DNA of 64,000 bases from Massilia brevitalea. Lineage in GTDB: Bacteria > Pseudomonadota > Gammaproteobacteria > Burkholderiales > Burkholderiaceae_D. Location of the stretch: positions 25,220 through 89,219 of the forward strand of contig NZ_JAULSI010000024.1 of NCBI RefSeq assembly GCF_030711405.1, written 5' to 3'. Numbering within the stretch: the first letter of the stretch is position 1; each line of letters starts with the position of its first letter. Of this stretch, positions 28,448-37,823 are shown piece after piece. The notes beneath the pieces were generated by a model. That model ran no database searches. It was not told where the DNA came from and saw only the letters and a list, made by a program, of their open reading frames with translations. Made by a program: the position numbers and the translations under genes.

Positions 28448-30097
28448 TTATTGCGGCAGGACTGGCGACCCCACGGCCGGCGCCGGCGTGCCCGAGCGCG
28501 CCACCCAGTCCACCAGCGCATCGACCACGGCCCGGCCGCGTCCTTCGCCCGCGCGCTCGTCGTTCACCATCGCCACCACCACGTTCTGCACGCCACTGGC
28601 ATCCGGCACGTAGCCGGCCACCGCCACCACGTTGCGCAGCGTCCCCGTCTTCAGGCGCGCGCGGCCAGCCGCCGGGCTGCCGTGCAGTCGGCGGCGCATG
28701 GTGCCGTCGACGGCGACGATCGGCATGCTGGCCTGGAATTCCGGCGCCCAGTTGCTGCGCAGCCCGGCCTGGAGCAGGCCGCCCATTTGCAGCGGGCTGA
28801 TGCGCTCGATGCGCGACAGGCCCGAGCCGTTCTCGATCACGAAGCCGCTGTCGTCGATGCCGCGCGCGCGCATCCAGTTGCGCACCACCTGATCAGCGCG
28901 GGTATAGGTGCTCTGCCCCGGCACGGGCGGCAGCGGACGGCTGCCCAGCACCGGGTCGGCTTCCAGCGCGCCCAGGCTCAGGAACAGGGTACGGGCCAGC
29001 GCATTGTCCGAAGGTTTATTCGTATCGCGCACGACTTCCGGCAGGGCACGCGCGGTGTGCAGGGCCAGCAGGCGCGCATCGGGCGGCGCGATGCCCTCGA
29101 ACGTCTTGCCATCGAGCGTGCCGCCGAGCTGTTTCCACTTCATGCGGAACAGGCCGTCGAGGTAATCGTCGCGGTCGACCACGTTGATGCTGTTGGTCTG
29201 GACGCAGTTCTTCGGGAAAGTCCCGCGCAGCACCAGCTTGATGCGGCCATCGGCGCCCTTTACCGCTTCCGGCAATTTCCAGCCATCTTCCCAGCGCGCG
29301 CAATTGGCGTCGATCAGGGTCATTTCCGACACCACGCGCACGCCGTCGAGTTCCGGCTGCATCGCCAGTTTCAGGCTCTTGCCGGTCGAGCGCATGTCGA
29401 TCTGCAGCATGTTCTTGTTGACCAGCAGCGCGTCGGGAATCACGTTGTAATAGGCTTCCGGCGACTCGTCGAAGGGCGGCACGCCGCGGTCCTGGCGCGC
29501 CGGATTGAACAGGCTGCGGTCCAGCACCAGGTTGCCCGCGATGCGCTGGACGCCGGACAGTTGCAGCGCGCGCAGCATGGTGTCCAGCACCTCGCCCGAC
29601 AAGTCGGCGTCGGCCCCGCCGCGCAGCACCAGGTCGCCCTGCAGCACGCCGTTCTTCACCTCGCCATTACTGAGCAGCTCGGTACGGCCGCGGAATACCG
29701 GGCCCAGCTGCTCCAGGCTCACCAGCGTCGTCACCAGTTTCATGGTCGAGGCCGGCTGCATGGGGCGGCCGGCGCCGTGCGCCAGTATGGTCTGGTCGCC
29801 GCGCAGCACCAGCACGCTCAGGTTGGCGGGTGCGATGCCGTTCGCCGCCAGCAAGGCCGTCACCGGCTGGGGCAGGCTACCCGCCGGCAGGATCGCGCCG
29901 GCCAGCTGCGGGATGCCGGCGGATGCCTGTGGCGTGGCCGACGAAGATTGGGATTGCGCGGCAGTCGCCTGCGGCACAACGGCGGAGGCCTGCGGCACGG
30001 CAGGGGATGACGACGGCGTAGCAGGCGCCCGCTCCACCTGCGCACAAGCAGACAGGCAAGCCAGGACGGCAATGGCGAGAGCGGGGCGACGGAACAT
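28448..30097 (-). CDS. dacB: D-alanyl-D-alanine carboxypeptidase/endopeptidase (PBP4 family)
   Basis: This 549-residue exported enzyme removes the terminal D-Ala and cuts DD-crosslinks in periplasmic peptidoglycan. The penicillin-binding motifs are SxxK as STMK (PASTMKLV), SxN as SDN (KPSDNALAR) and KTG as LKTGTLRN, with the large PBP4 insert between the first two. The N-terminus has a lipobox-like CLSAC followed by a 60-residue Ala/Ser/Pro/Gln-rich linker. The ATG at 30097 is preferred because AAGGA is 5 nt upstream; ATG 30103 sits on that site. The start overlaps the end region of the SpmAB gene. Confidence 0.92.
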   Translation of the reverse strand: MFRRPALAIAVLACLSACAQVERAPATPSSSPAVPQASAVVPQATAAQSQSSSATPQASAGIPQLAGAILPAGSLPQPVTALLAANGIAPANLSVLVLRGDQTILAHGAGRPMQPASTMKLVTTLVSLEQLGPVFRGRTELLSNGEVKNGVLQGDLVLRGGADADLSGEVLDTMLRALQLSGVQRIAGNLVLDRSLFNPARQDRGVPPFDESPEAYYNVIPDALLVNKNMLQIDMRSTGKSLKLAMQPELDGVRVVSEMTLIDANCARWEDGWKLPEAVKGADGRIKLVLRGTFPKNCVQTNSINVVDRDDYLDGLFRMKWKQLGGTLDGKTFEGIAPPDARLLALHTARALPEVVRDTNKPSDNALARTLFLSLGALEADPVLGSRPLPPVPGQSTYTRADQVVRNWMRARGIDDSGFVIENGSGLSRIERISPLQMGGLLQAGLRSNWAPEFQASMPIVAVDGTMRRRLHGSPAAGRARLKTGTLRNVVAVAGYVPDASGVQNVVVAMVNDERAGEGRGRAVVDALVDWVARSGTPAPAVGSPVLPQ

Positions 30098-30105
30098 GGG
30101 CATCC

Positions 30106-31344
30106 TTAACCGAAGAAGAGATAGGCGACGAAGATGGCGGCGATCACGCCGGCCAGGTCGGCCAGCAGGCCGCAGGAAATCGCGTAGCGCGTCTTGCGGA
30201 TGCCTACCGAGCCGAAGTACAGGGCCACGATGTAGAAGGTGGTATCGGCCGAGCCCTGGAAGATGCAGGCCAGGCGCCCGACGAAGGAATCCGGGCCGTA
30301 GGTGGTCATGGTGTCGATCATCAGCGCGCGCGAGCCGCTGCCCGACAGCGGTTTCATGAGCGCGGTCGGCAGCGCCGGAATGAACTCGGTGTTCACGCCC
30401 AGTTGCACGAAGACCCACTCGAAACCGCGCACCACGAAGTCGAGGATGCCGGCGTTGCGGACCACGCCAATCGCGACCAGCATGCCGACCAGGTAGGGAA
30501 TGATGGTGATCGAGGTCTGGATGCCGCCCTTCGCGCCTTCGATGAAGGCCTCGTAGACGTTCACCCGCTTGCGCAGCGCGCCGACCATGAAGATGACGAT
30601 GATCGAGAACAGGATCAGGTTGGCGGCGACGGTCGACACCAGCTGGATCTGTTCCTTGTTCAGGAAATTGCTGAAGTAATAAATCATGGCGCCAATCGCC
30701 AGCGTCATGCCGCCGATCCAGCCGCCCAGCACCGGGTCGAACAAATTGATGCGCTGGCGGATGCCGACCACGATGATGCCGGCCATGGTGGCGACATAGG
30801 TCGCGATCAGGCAGGGAATGAAGATGTCGGCCGGATTCGCGGCGCCGAGGATGGCGCGCTGGGCCATGATGGCCAGCGGAATCAGGGTCAGGCCCGAGGT
30901 GTGCAGCACCAGGAACATGATCTGGGCGTTACTGGCCGTGTCCTTGTCCGGATTCAGGGTCTGCAGGCTTTCCATGGCCTTCAGGCCGAAGGGCGTGGCG
31001 GCGTTGTCCAGGCCGAGCAGGTTGGCCGAGAAGTTCATCACCATGTGGCCGTTGGCCGGGTGGTCTTTTGGTACTTCCGGGAAGATGCGCGAAAAGAAGG
31101 GGGCAATGAAGCGGGCCAGCACATTGATGGCGCCGGCTTTTTCGCCAACGTTCATGATGCCCAGCCAGAGGGTCATGACGCCGGCCAGCGGCAGGGCAAT
31201 ATCCATCACCGCCATCTTGGCCGAGGTAAAGGTGCCGTCGACGATGCGCTTGAAGATTTCGGTATCGCCGAGGAACAGCCACTGTGCCAGTGCTGCGACG
31301 AAACCAACGAGGAAGAAACCGGTCCAGATGTAATTTAATGCCAT
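30106..31344 (-). CDS. Nucleoside recognition (Gate) domain membrane protein, SpmA-SpmB fusion
   Basis: A 412-residue polytopic inner-membrane protein. The N-terminal half (ALNYIWTGFFLVGFVAALAQWL to MNFSANLLGLDNAATPFGLKAMESLQ) is SpmA-like. The C-terminal half (IIPYLVGMLVAIGVVRNAGILD to SGSGSRALMIDTMTTYGPDSFVGRLACIFQGSADTTFYIVALYFG) is SpmB-like. In Bacillus, SpmA and SpmB are separate proteins that affect spore core dehydration; the fused form is common in Gram-negative bacteria and its substrate is unknown. The stop lies 8 bp before the dacB start. B. subtilis also pairs spmAB with a D,D-carboxypeptidase gene (dacB), so this is a conserved linkage. Confidence 0.87.
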   Translation of the reverse strand: MALNYIWTGFFLVGFVAALAQWLFLGDTEIFKRIVDGTFTSAKMAVMDIALPLAGVMTLWLGIMNVGEKAGAINVLARFIAPFFSRIFPEVPKDHPANGHMVMNFSANLLGLDNAATPFGLKAMESLQTLNPDKDTASNAQIMFLVLHTSGLTLIPLAIMAQRAILGAANPADIFIPCLIATYVATMAGIIVVGIRQRINLFDPVLGGWIGGMTLAIGAMIYYFSNFLNKEQIQLVSTVAANLILFSIIVIFMVGALRKRVNVYEAFIEGAKGGIQTSITIIPYLVGMLVAIGVVRNAGILDFVVRGFEWVFVQLGVNTEFIPALPTALMKPLSGSGSRALMIDTMTTYGPDSFVGRLACIFQGSADTTFYIVALYFGSVGIRKTRYAISCGLLADLAGVIAAIFVAYLFFG

Positions 31345-31542
31345 GTTCAGTCCGAAAGGGCGGGCCAGGCCGCCGCGCGTTCACCGCCGCGGAGGAGATC
31401 ACGGCATCGTTGTGCACGATTGTGCAGCTGAGAGTATAGGCGCACAGCAAGCTGCAAAGATGAAAGAATGCAGCGGCGCCATGCACAAAAGTTATGGTGG
31501 ACGCCGCGTTTATGGTCGTGGTCGCGTTATCGGGCTGCATCC

Positions 31543-31764
31543 CGTACGGTGGGGTCATTGATGCCGGGGGCATCAATGACGTGCCCACGCGGAACGATGA
31601 TCATGGTTGACGCTCGTTTTATCGAACATCGCGCCTTTCGGCGACGTGTCCAAAAGCGTCCCGCTACCCTCTGTATCCGTGGTTGAGCCGCGGAGCGAAT
31701 CATCACCGGCGCAGGTGCAAGGACGCGCACGTAACCGCGTGGGCACGGAGTGCCCACCGTACGG
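31543..31764. repeat. Intergenic palindromic repeat, copy R4 with hairpin cassette
   Basis: The left arm (31543-31592) runs from CCGTACGGTGGG to GTGCCCACGCGG. Between these it carries a perfect hairpin, GTCATTGATGCC-GGG-GGCATCAATGAC (31555-31581). The right arm (31734-31764) is ACCGCGTGGGCACGG...CCGTACGG. The gap 31345-31873 (529 bp) between the SpmAB gene and the binding-protein gene holds this element; outside it I see no gene. Confidence 0.8.
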
Positions 31765-31873
31765 TCGCGCTTCCGACCCCGATGGTCAACCGGCCGCTCG
31801 GCCCTTATCGGCTCCGTTTGCGTCCATCAACCACCCCGCCTATGATACGAACGCTCAACCAGGACATGCACAA

Positions 31874-33679
31874 ATGAAACTACGCTCCGCCCTGCCCGCG
31901 CTGCTGTTCGCATCCGGCGTCTTTGCTTTCCCTGCTGCGGCCCAGGCCCCAACGGCGCCATCAAGCGCAGCCCCGGAAAAAGTCCTGCGCATGTTCCTCT
32001 CCACCAGCGAAACCGGCCTCGACCCCGCCGCCGCGTCCGACATCGCGACCTTGTCCTTGTTGGAAAACATCTTCGACCCCCTGCTGCGCTACGACTACCT
32101 GGCGCGTCCGGTAAAACTGCGCCCCAACACGACCACGCAGATGCCCGAAGTCAGCCAGGACGGCCGCACCTACACCTTCCGCCTGCGCCCCGGCATCCGC
32201 TTCACCGACGACCCCGCCTTCAAGGGCACCAAGCGCGAAATGTCCGCGCAAGATTACGTTTACAGCATCAAGCGCCTGTACGACCCGACCCTGAAATCCC
32301 CATGGTCGTACATGTTCGACGGCAAGATCGAAGGCGACGAAGCGCTCAAGAAGCATTTTAGTATCGACACGTCGGTCAGCGGCCTGCAAGCCCTCGACCG
32401 CCACACCCTGCGCATCCGCCTGAAGGAACCCGACAACAACTTCCTGTTCTACATGGCCACGCCCGCCTCCGGCGTGGTGGCGCGCGAGGTGATCGAGGCC
32501 TATCCCGGCCAGGCCGGCAACCACCCGGTCGGCACCGGCCCCTTCCTGGTCAAGGAGTGGAAACGCAGCGACCGCATCGTCCTGCAAGCCAACCCGTATT
32601 CGACCGCCGTGTTCCACGCCACCCCCGGCAGCGACGCCGAAGCACAAACCATCGCCAAAGAACTGGAAGGCAAGCGCCTGCCGCGCGTCGACCGCGTGGA
32701 AATCAAGATCGCCGAGGAATTCCAGGGCCGCATGCTCGGCTTCCTGAACGGCGAATACGATTACCTCGAGCAGGTGCCCGAATCGATGACCGACATGGTG
32801 ATCCGCAACGGCGCGCTGAAACCGGAATTGCAGGCGCGCGGCATGCAGCTGTCGCGCTTCCCGGTGCTGCAGACCTATTACATGTGGATGAACATGAACG
32901 ACCCGGTGCTGGGTGGCTACAGCAAGGACCGGATCGCCCTGCGCCGCGCCATCTCGCTGGCCTACAACAGCGCCGAAGACATCGCCCTGCTGAAAAAAGG
33001 TTTTGCGATCAAGGCCGAGTCGCCGCTGCCGCCGAACGTGCTCGGCTACGACCCCCATTACCGCAGCCCAGTACCCTACGACCCGTCCCTGGCCAACGCC
33101 CTGCTCGACCGCCACGGTTATGGCCAGCGCGATGAAGAAGGGTTCAGAAAAGCACCCGATGGCAAGCCGCTGACGCTCACCATGCACAGCGAAGCCACGG
33201 TCGGCGGCCGCCTGCGCGACGAGCTATGGAGAAAATGCCTGAACGCCATCGGCCTGCGCGTGGTGTTCAAATCGGACAAGAAAACCGAGATCATCAAGGC
33301 CTCGCGCCTGGGCAAGGTGACCATGTTCGAAAGTAACTGGATCGCCGACTTCCCCGACGGCGACAATTTCTACCAGCTGCTCTACGGCCCGAACGCCGGC
33401 CGCGCCAACTATGCGCGCTTCAACCTGCCGGCCTACAACGAACGCTACGAACAAGCACGCGCCTTGAGCGACGGTCCGGCGCGCCAAAAACTGTACTTCG
33501 AGATGAACCAGCTGATCCACGCCTACAACCCCTGGGTGCCGCTGACCCATGTGCTGTCGGCGGATATCCGCCAGCCGTGGCTAAAAAACTACAAGCGCCA
33601 CCCTGTCGAATTCACCAACTGGCGCTACCTGGACGTCGATGTTGCGCAAAGAGCACGCTCCTCAAGCAAGCGCCCCTAG
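31874..33679 (+). CDS. Family 5 extracellular solute-binding protein (peptide/muropeptide)
   Basis: A 601-residue periplasmic protein with signal peptide (cleavage near AAAQA). It has the SBP_bac_5 core: LRMFLSTSETGLDPA, LLENIFDPLLRYDY, GRTYTFRLRPGIRFTDDPAFKGTKREMSAQDYVYSIKR and NHPVGTGPFLVKEWKR. Family members bind oligopeptides; the E. coli member MppA binds the murein tripeptide. No ABC permease or ATPase gene is adjacent, so it must use subunits encoded elsewhere or act as a sensor. It is followed after 208 bp by a TonB receptor gene. AGGA is 9 nt before the ATG. Confidence 0.88.
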   Translation: MKLRSALPALLFASGVFAFPAAAQAPTAPSSAAPEKVLRMFLSTSETGLDPAAASDIATLSLLENIFDPLLRYDYLARPVKLRPNTTTQMPEVSQDGRTYTFRLRPGIRFTDDPAFKGTKREMSAQDYVYSIKRLYDPTLKSPWSYMFDGKIEGDEALKKHFSIDTSVSGLQALDRHTLRIRLKEPDNNFLFYMATPASGVVAREVIEAYPGQAGNHPVGTGPFLVKEWKRSDRIVLQANPYSTAVFHATPGSDAEAQTIAKELEGKRLPRVDRVEIKIAEEFQGRMLGFLNGEYDYLEQVPESMTDMVIRNGALKPELQARGMQLSRFPVLQTYYMWMNMNDPVLGGYSKDRIALRRAISLAYNSAEDIALLKKGFAIKAESPLPPNVLGYDPHYRSPVPYDPSLANALLDRHGYGQRDEEGFRKAPDGKPLTLTMHSEATVGGRLRDELWRKCLNAIGLRVVFKSDKKTEIIKASRLGKVTMFESNWIADFPDGDNFYQLLYGPNAGRANYARFNLPAYNERYEQARALSDGPARQKLYFEMNQLIHAYNPWVPLTHVLSADIRQPWLKNYKRHPVEFTNWRYLDVDVAQRARSSSKRP

Positions 33680-33711
33680 CACTTACTCATTTTCCAACTA
33701 TAAACATTCCT

Positions 33712-33726
33712 GGAAGTTATACTTCC
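33712..33726. promoter_or_regulatory. Palindrome upstream of the TonB receptor gene
   Basis: GGAAGT-TAT-ACTTCC is a perfect 6-bp dyad, 162 bp before the receptor start and 33 bp after the binding-protein stop. It could be an operator or the base of a weak hairpin. There is no T-run directly after it. Confidence 0.35.
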
Positions 33727-33887
33727 CGGCGCTTATTTCATTGGCTCGTGCCAAATAATCAGGCTTACCCTCAAATCAAACATAACGTCTTGCCAAGCCG
33801 CTGCGGACGCGCAGTGCCTGGACAGGACGACGGAAAAAGCAGCGATCGGCCGCTCGGCCCGCATCGTCCACACCTCAGGAGAGACGC

Positions 33888-36650
33888 GTGAAAGTAAAAA
33901 AACTGGCCCATCTGATTGCCCTGATCGGCGTCGTCAGCCCGGCGGTCGCACAGCAGGTGCAAACGCCGCCGATGGCACGCGTCGAGATCACCGGTTCCAG
34001 CATCAAGCGTATCGCCAAGGAAGGCGCGCTGCCGGTGCAGGTGATCACCTTCGACGACATCGAAAAACAGGGCATCAACACGACCGAAGAGCTGGTGCGC
34101 ACCATTTCCGCCAACGGTACCGGCGCCGACAACATGACCTCGGGTAACAACGTGTTCGGCGCCGATGCCGACCGCGTCAGCGGCGGCGCCTCGTTTGCCT
34201 CGCTGCGCGGCCTGGGCCCGAACAGCACCCTGGTGCTGCTCAATGGCCGCCGCATCGCCACCCACGGCGGCAGCGGCAAGGCGGTCGATTTGAACTCGAT
34301 CCCGCTGGCAGCCATCGCGCGCGTCGAGATCCTGAAGGACGGCGCCTCGGCCATCTACGGCACCGACGCCGTCGGCGGCGTGGTCAACTTCATCCTGAAG
34401 ACGGATTACCAGGGCCTCGAGGCCAGCGCCAACGTGAACGCCACCGAAGCCGGCGGCGGCCTGACCCGCCGCGCCTCGATCCTGGCCGGCACGGGCGACC
34501 TGGACAACGACCGCTACAACGTCATGGCTTCGCTGACGGTCGACAAGAACAACATGCTGCACTCGCACCAGCGCGACTTCGCCAACGGCTTCCAGCCCGC
34601 GCGCGGCCTGTCGCCGGACACCACCGGCACCCCGTTCGCGAACCAGCTGAGCGGCGCCGGCACCGCCCTGGGCGCCAACTTCCAGATGCCGGGCGACGCC
34701 ACGCGCTACCTGCAGGCCAGTTTGCTGAGCCTGCAAGGCAAGTGCGATTCGATTCCCTGGATGTCGCAGTACCAGAGCCAGCTCTGGCCCGACGTCACCC
34801 CGGTGACCCGCAGCCGCTATTCCTGCGCCTACGACTACGGCGCCGACTACGTCATGGCGCCGCCGGTCGAGCGCGCCAATGCCCTGCTGCGCGGCGTCTT
34901 CCAGATCGCGCCGGGCCACCGCCTGTTCGCCGAAGGCCTGGCCTCGCGCTCGGAAGTGACCTCGATCCTGACGCCGATGCAGATCTCGACCTCGCTGGCC
35001 ACGGGTAGCGCCTACCCGGTCGGCGGCGCCTATTACCAGGACCTGTCGCCCTACATTTCCAGCTACAACCGCAATCTGCCGATCATCTACAAGTGGCGCG
35101 CCACCGACTTCGGCAACCGCACGATGGACAACACCACCGAGGGCGCGCGCCTGCTGGTGGGCCTGGAAGGCAGCTTCGGCAAGTACGACTACAAAGTGGG
35201 CCTGTCGCGCGCCATCAGCAAGACCCAGACCACGCTGACCGACGGCTACGCCTACACCACGCCGATGTACCAGGCGCTGGGCACCGGCAAGATCAACCCG
35301 TGGCTGCAGCCGGGCCAGAGCCAGACGCCGGAAGCGATGGCGCTGATCGAATCGACCAAGTTCCGCGGCGATCTGCAGCACGGCCGCACCACGCTGACCC
35401 AGCTCGATGGCTCGGTATCGGGCGAGATCTGGGACCTGCCGGCCGGTCCGCTGGCCGCCGCGGTCGGCTTCGACCTGCGCCGCGAGGGCTATGCCTACGG
35501 CCAGGACGCCGACGCGACGGTCGTCTGGCAGGCGCCGGGCAATGCCGCCCTGAAGGCGGCCGAGCGCGACATCAAGGCCGTGTACGCCGAGCTGATCGTG
35601 CCGGTGATCAAGGACCTGGAAGTGCAGCTGGCCGTGCGCCGCGACCACTACAGCGTGATCGGCGCCACCACCAATCCGAAGGTCGCCTTCCGCTACCAGC
35701 CGGCCAACTGGCTGCTGCTGCGCGGTTCGGCGAACAAGGGCTTCCTGGCGCCGAGCTTTACCCAGCTGTATTCGGCCTCGCTCGACCAGGAACTGCCGAA
35801 CGGCGTGATCGACCCGATCGGCTGCCCGCTGAACCCGGGCGACCCGGCCTACTGCGCGATTGCCCGCCTCGACTACAAGAGCGGCGGCAACTCGAACCTG
35901 AAGCCGGAAACCTCGAAGCAGGGCACGCTGGGCGTGGTGGTCGAGCCGTTCAAGGGCTTCTCGGCCTCGGTGGATTACTGGATGATCAACACCCAGGACA
36001 AGATCCTGAACCGCACGCCGCAGATCATCCTGGCCAACCAGCCCGGCCTTTCGGCCAACGTGATCCGCAACAACGACGGCAATCCGGGCACCATCGAGTA
36101 CGTGCAGGCCGGCTGGATCAATGCCGGCGGCGTGAAGACCCGCGGCGCCGACCTCGGCCTGCGCGGCGACGGCAAGTTTGGCGACTTCAAGTGGAGCGCA
36201 GGCCTGGACGGTACCTGGACCCAGCACTTCCAGTTCGCCGAACTGGCCGGCCAGGCCTACAAGGAATACGTGGGCAATTTCTACACGCGTGATTTGTACC
36301 TGCGCTGGAAGCACAACGCCACCTTCACCGTCGCCCGTGGCGACTGGAGCGGCACGCTGAGCAACAACTTCGCCAGCGGCTACAACGACCAGGTGCCGAA
36401 CAAGGGCATCGGCGCGCCGCCGCCGGGCTTCGACCCGACCGTGTCGAGCTATACCACCTGGGGCCTGTCGACCAAGTACACCGGCATCCAGAACGCCTCG
36501 ATCACCTTCGGCATCCAGAATCTGTTCGACCGCGACCCGCCGTTCACCGCGCACAACGTCGACGAAGTCGTGGGCGCCGGCTGGGATCCGCGCGTGGCCA
36601 GCCCGCGTGGCCGTTCGTTCTCGCTGTCGATGAAGTACAAGTTCTTCTGA
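33888..36650 (+). CDS. TonB-dependent outer-membrane receptor
   Basis: The 920-residue protein has a signal peptide (cleavage near VAQQ), a TonB-box-like RVEITGSSIKR, a plug domain (about 45-160; TTEELVRTISANG, LRGLGPNSTLVLLNGRRIA, RVEILKDGASAIYGTDAVGGVVNFI) and a 22-strand-type barrel ending in a C-terminal aromatic (SMKYKFF). There is no N-terminal STN signalling domain and no SusD partner. The substrate is not evident from the sequence. The flanking peptide-binding protein and LD-carboxypeptidase suggest uptake of peptidoglycan peptides or muropeptides. A strong terminator follows. Confidence 0.92.
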   Translation: MKVKKLAHLIALIGVVSPAVAQQVQTPPMARVEITGSSIKRIAKEGALPVQVITFDDIEKQGINTTEELVRTISANGTGADNMTSGNNVFGADADRVSGGASFASLRGLGPNSTLVLLNGRRIATHGGSGKAVDLNSIPLAAIARVEILKDGASAIYGTDAVGGVVNFILKTDYQGLEASANVNATEAGGGLTRRASILAGTGDLDNDRYNVMASLTVDKNNMLHSHQRDFANGFQPARGLSPDTTGTPFANQLSGAGTALGANFQMPGDATRYLQASLLSLQGKCDSIPWMSQYQSQLWPDVTPVTRSRYSCAYDYGADYVMAPPVERANALLRGVFQIAPGHRLFAEGLASRSEVTSILTPMQISTSLATGSAYPVGGAYYQDLSPYISSYNRNLPIIYKWRATDFGNRTMDNTTEGARLLVGLEGSFGKYDYKVGLSRAISKTQTTLTDGYAYTTPMYQALGTGKINPWLQPGQSQTPEAMALIESTKFRGDLQHGRTTLTQLDGSVSGEIWDLPAGPLAAAVGFDLRREGYAYGQDADATVVWQAPGNAALKAAERDIKAVYAELIVPVIKDLEVQLAVRRDHYSVIGATTNPKVAFRYQPANWLLLRGSANKGFLAPSFTQLYSASLDQELPNGVIDPIGCPLNPGDPAYCAIARLDYKSGGNSNLKPETSKQGTLGVVVEPFKGFSASVDYWMINTQDKILNRTPQIILANQPGLSANVIRNNDGNPGTIEYVQAGWINAGGVKTRGADLGLRGDGKFGDFKWSAGLDGTWTQHFQFAELAGQAYKEYVGNFYTRDLYLRWKHNATFTVARGDWSGTLSNNFASGYNDQVPNKGIGAPPPGFDPTVSSYTTWGLSTKYTGIQNASITFGIQNLFDRDPPFTAHNVDEVVGAGWDPRVASPRGRSFSLSMKYKFF

Positions 36651-36684
36651 TTTGTCGCTTCGTTTGCGGCCCGCAGCCGAAGGA

Positions 36685-36715
36685 GGCCCGCGCCTCCACG
36701 GCGCGGGCCGTTTTT
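36685..36715 (+). terminator. Rho-independent terminator after the TonB receptor gene
   Basis: A perfect 10-bp stem, GGCCCGCGCC / GGCGCGGGCC, with a TCCAC loop and a GTTTTT tail. It ends the receptor transcript 34 bp after the stop codon and lies 17 bp before the LD-carboxypeptidase ATG. Confidence 0.9.
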
Positions 36716-36731
36716 CATTGAAACCGAACGC

Positions 36732-37802
36732 ATGTCCAGCATGACAATCAGCCGGCGCGCCTTTGCCGCCTGGCTCGCCGCCGCCGCGCTCCTCCCCGTC
36801 TCCAGCGAGGCAGCCAGGCCATGCACACGCAGCCCACGTCCTTCCATGAAACCTCTGATCAAACCGCCGCGCCTGCGCCGTGGCGACACCGTCGGCCTGA
36901 TCGCGCCGGGCGGCTATACGGGCGAAAAGTCGATTGCCAAGGCGCGCGCCAACATCGAAAGCCTGGGCCTGAAGGTGCGCGAGGGACGGTACTTGCGCGA
37001 AATAAACGGCAACTATGCCGGTACCGTGGAACAGCGCCTGTCGGACCTGCACGCCATGTTCGCCGACCCGGAAGTGACGATGCTGTGGCCGATCCGCGGC
37101 GGCTCGGGCTGCATCTCGCTGCTGAAAGAACTCGACTATGGCCTGATCCGCAGGCATCCGAAGATCCTGCTCGGCTACTCCGACATCACCGCCCTGCACC
37201 TGGCGATCCTGAAGGAGACCGGGCTGGTGACCTTCCACGGCCCGGTGGCTTCGTCGACGCTGTCGGACTATGCGCGCGAGCACATGCTGGCCGTGCTGGG
37301 CAACCCGCAGCCGCGCTACACGATTCCGATGGCGCTGGAAAACAGCCGCCGCGCCGTGTTGCAGCCGCACTTCGGCATGCGCACCGTGCATGGCGGCAGC
37401 GCGATCGGGCCGCTGATCGGCGGAAATCTGAGCCTGGTGGCGGCGCTGGCCGGCACGCCGTATGCGGCCGACTTCCGCGACGCCATCCTGTTCCTGGAAG
37501 AAGTCAACGAAGCGCCGTACCGCATCGACCGCTGGATGACCCAGCTCGACCTCGCAGTCGGCTTCAGGAAGGCGGCGGCCGTGATGATCGGCATCTGCGA
37601 GGATTGCGGCCCCGAGCACGAGGACGTGTCGCTGACGCTGGACCAGACCTTCGACATGCATCTGCAGCCGCTGTCGATCCCGGCCGTGACCGGCTACTCG
37701 ATCGGCCACATCCGCAACCAGTTCACGATCCCCATGGGAGTGGAGGCCACCCTCGACGCCGAGCGGCAGACGGTGACCTTGCTGGAGGCGGCGGTCAGCT
37801 AA
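36732..37802 (+). CDS. ldcA: LD-carboxypeptidase (muramoyltetrapeptide carboxypeptidase, S66 family), exported
   Basis: The 356-residue protein belongs to the LdcA family, which removes the terminal D-Ala from tetrapeptides. The nucleophile Ser is in LLGYSDITALH, the Glu in LFLEEVNEAPYRIDRW and the His in SIGHIRNQ. LRRGDTVGLIAPGG opens the mature domain. The N-terminus SRRAFAAWLAAAALLPVSSEA looks like a twin-arginine-type signal, whereas E. coli LdcA is cytoplasmic, so this enzyme probably works in the periplasm. An upstream ATG pair (36732, 36741) leaves the exact start open. Confidence 0.9.
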   Translation: MSSMTISRRAFAAWLAAAALLPVSSEAARPCTRSPRPSMKPLIKPPRLRRGDTVGLIAPGGYTGEKSIAKARANIESLGLKVREGRYLREINGNYAGTVEQRLSDLHAMFADPEVTMLWPIRGGSGCISLLKELDYGLIRRHPKILLGYSDITALHLAILKETGLVTFHGPVASSTLSDYAREHMLAVLGNPQPRYTIPMALENSRRAVLQPHFGMRTVHGGSAIGPLIGGNLSLVAALAGTPYAADFRDAILFLEEVNEAPYRIDRWMTQLDLAVGFRKAAAVMIGICEDCGPEHEDVSLTLDQTFDMHLQPLSIPAVTGYSIGHIRNQFTIPMGVEATLDAERQTVTLLEAAVS

Positions 37803-37823
37803 GTTAGACCGCTGCCTGTTTGC

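Noticed and set aside
33771-37709. A 1312-codon open frame antisense to the TonB receptor and LD-carboxypeptidase genes
   Set aside because: It is a by-product of high GC third positions on the real strand. It has no recognisable domain and is full of Ala/Arg/Gly/His.
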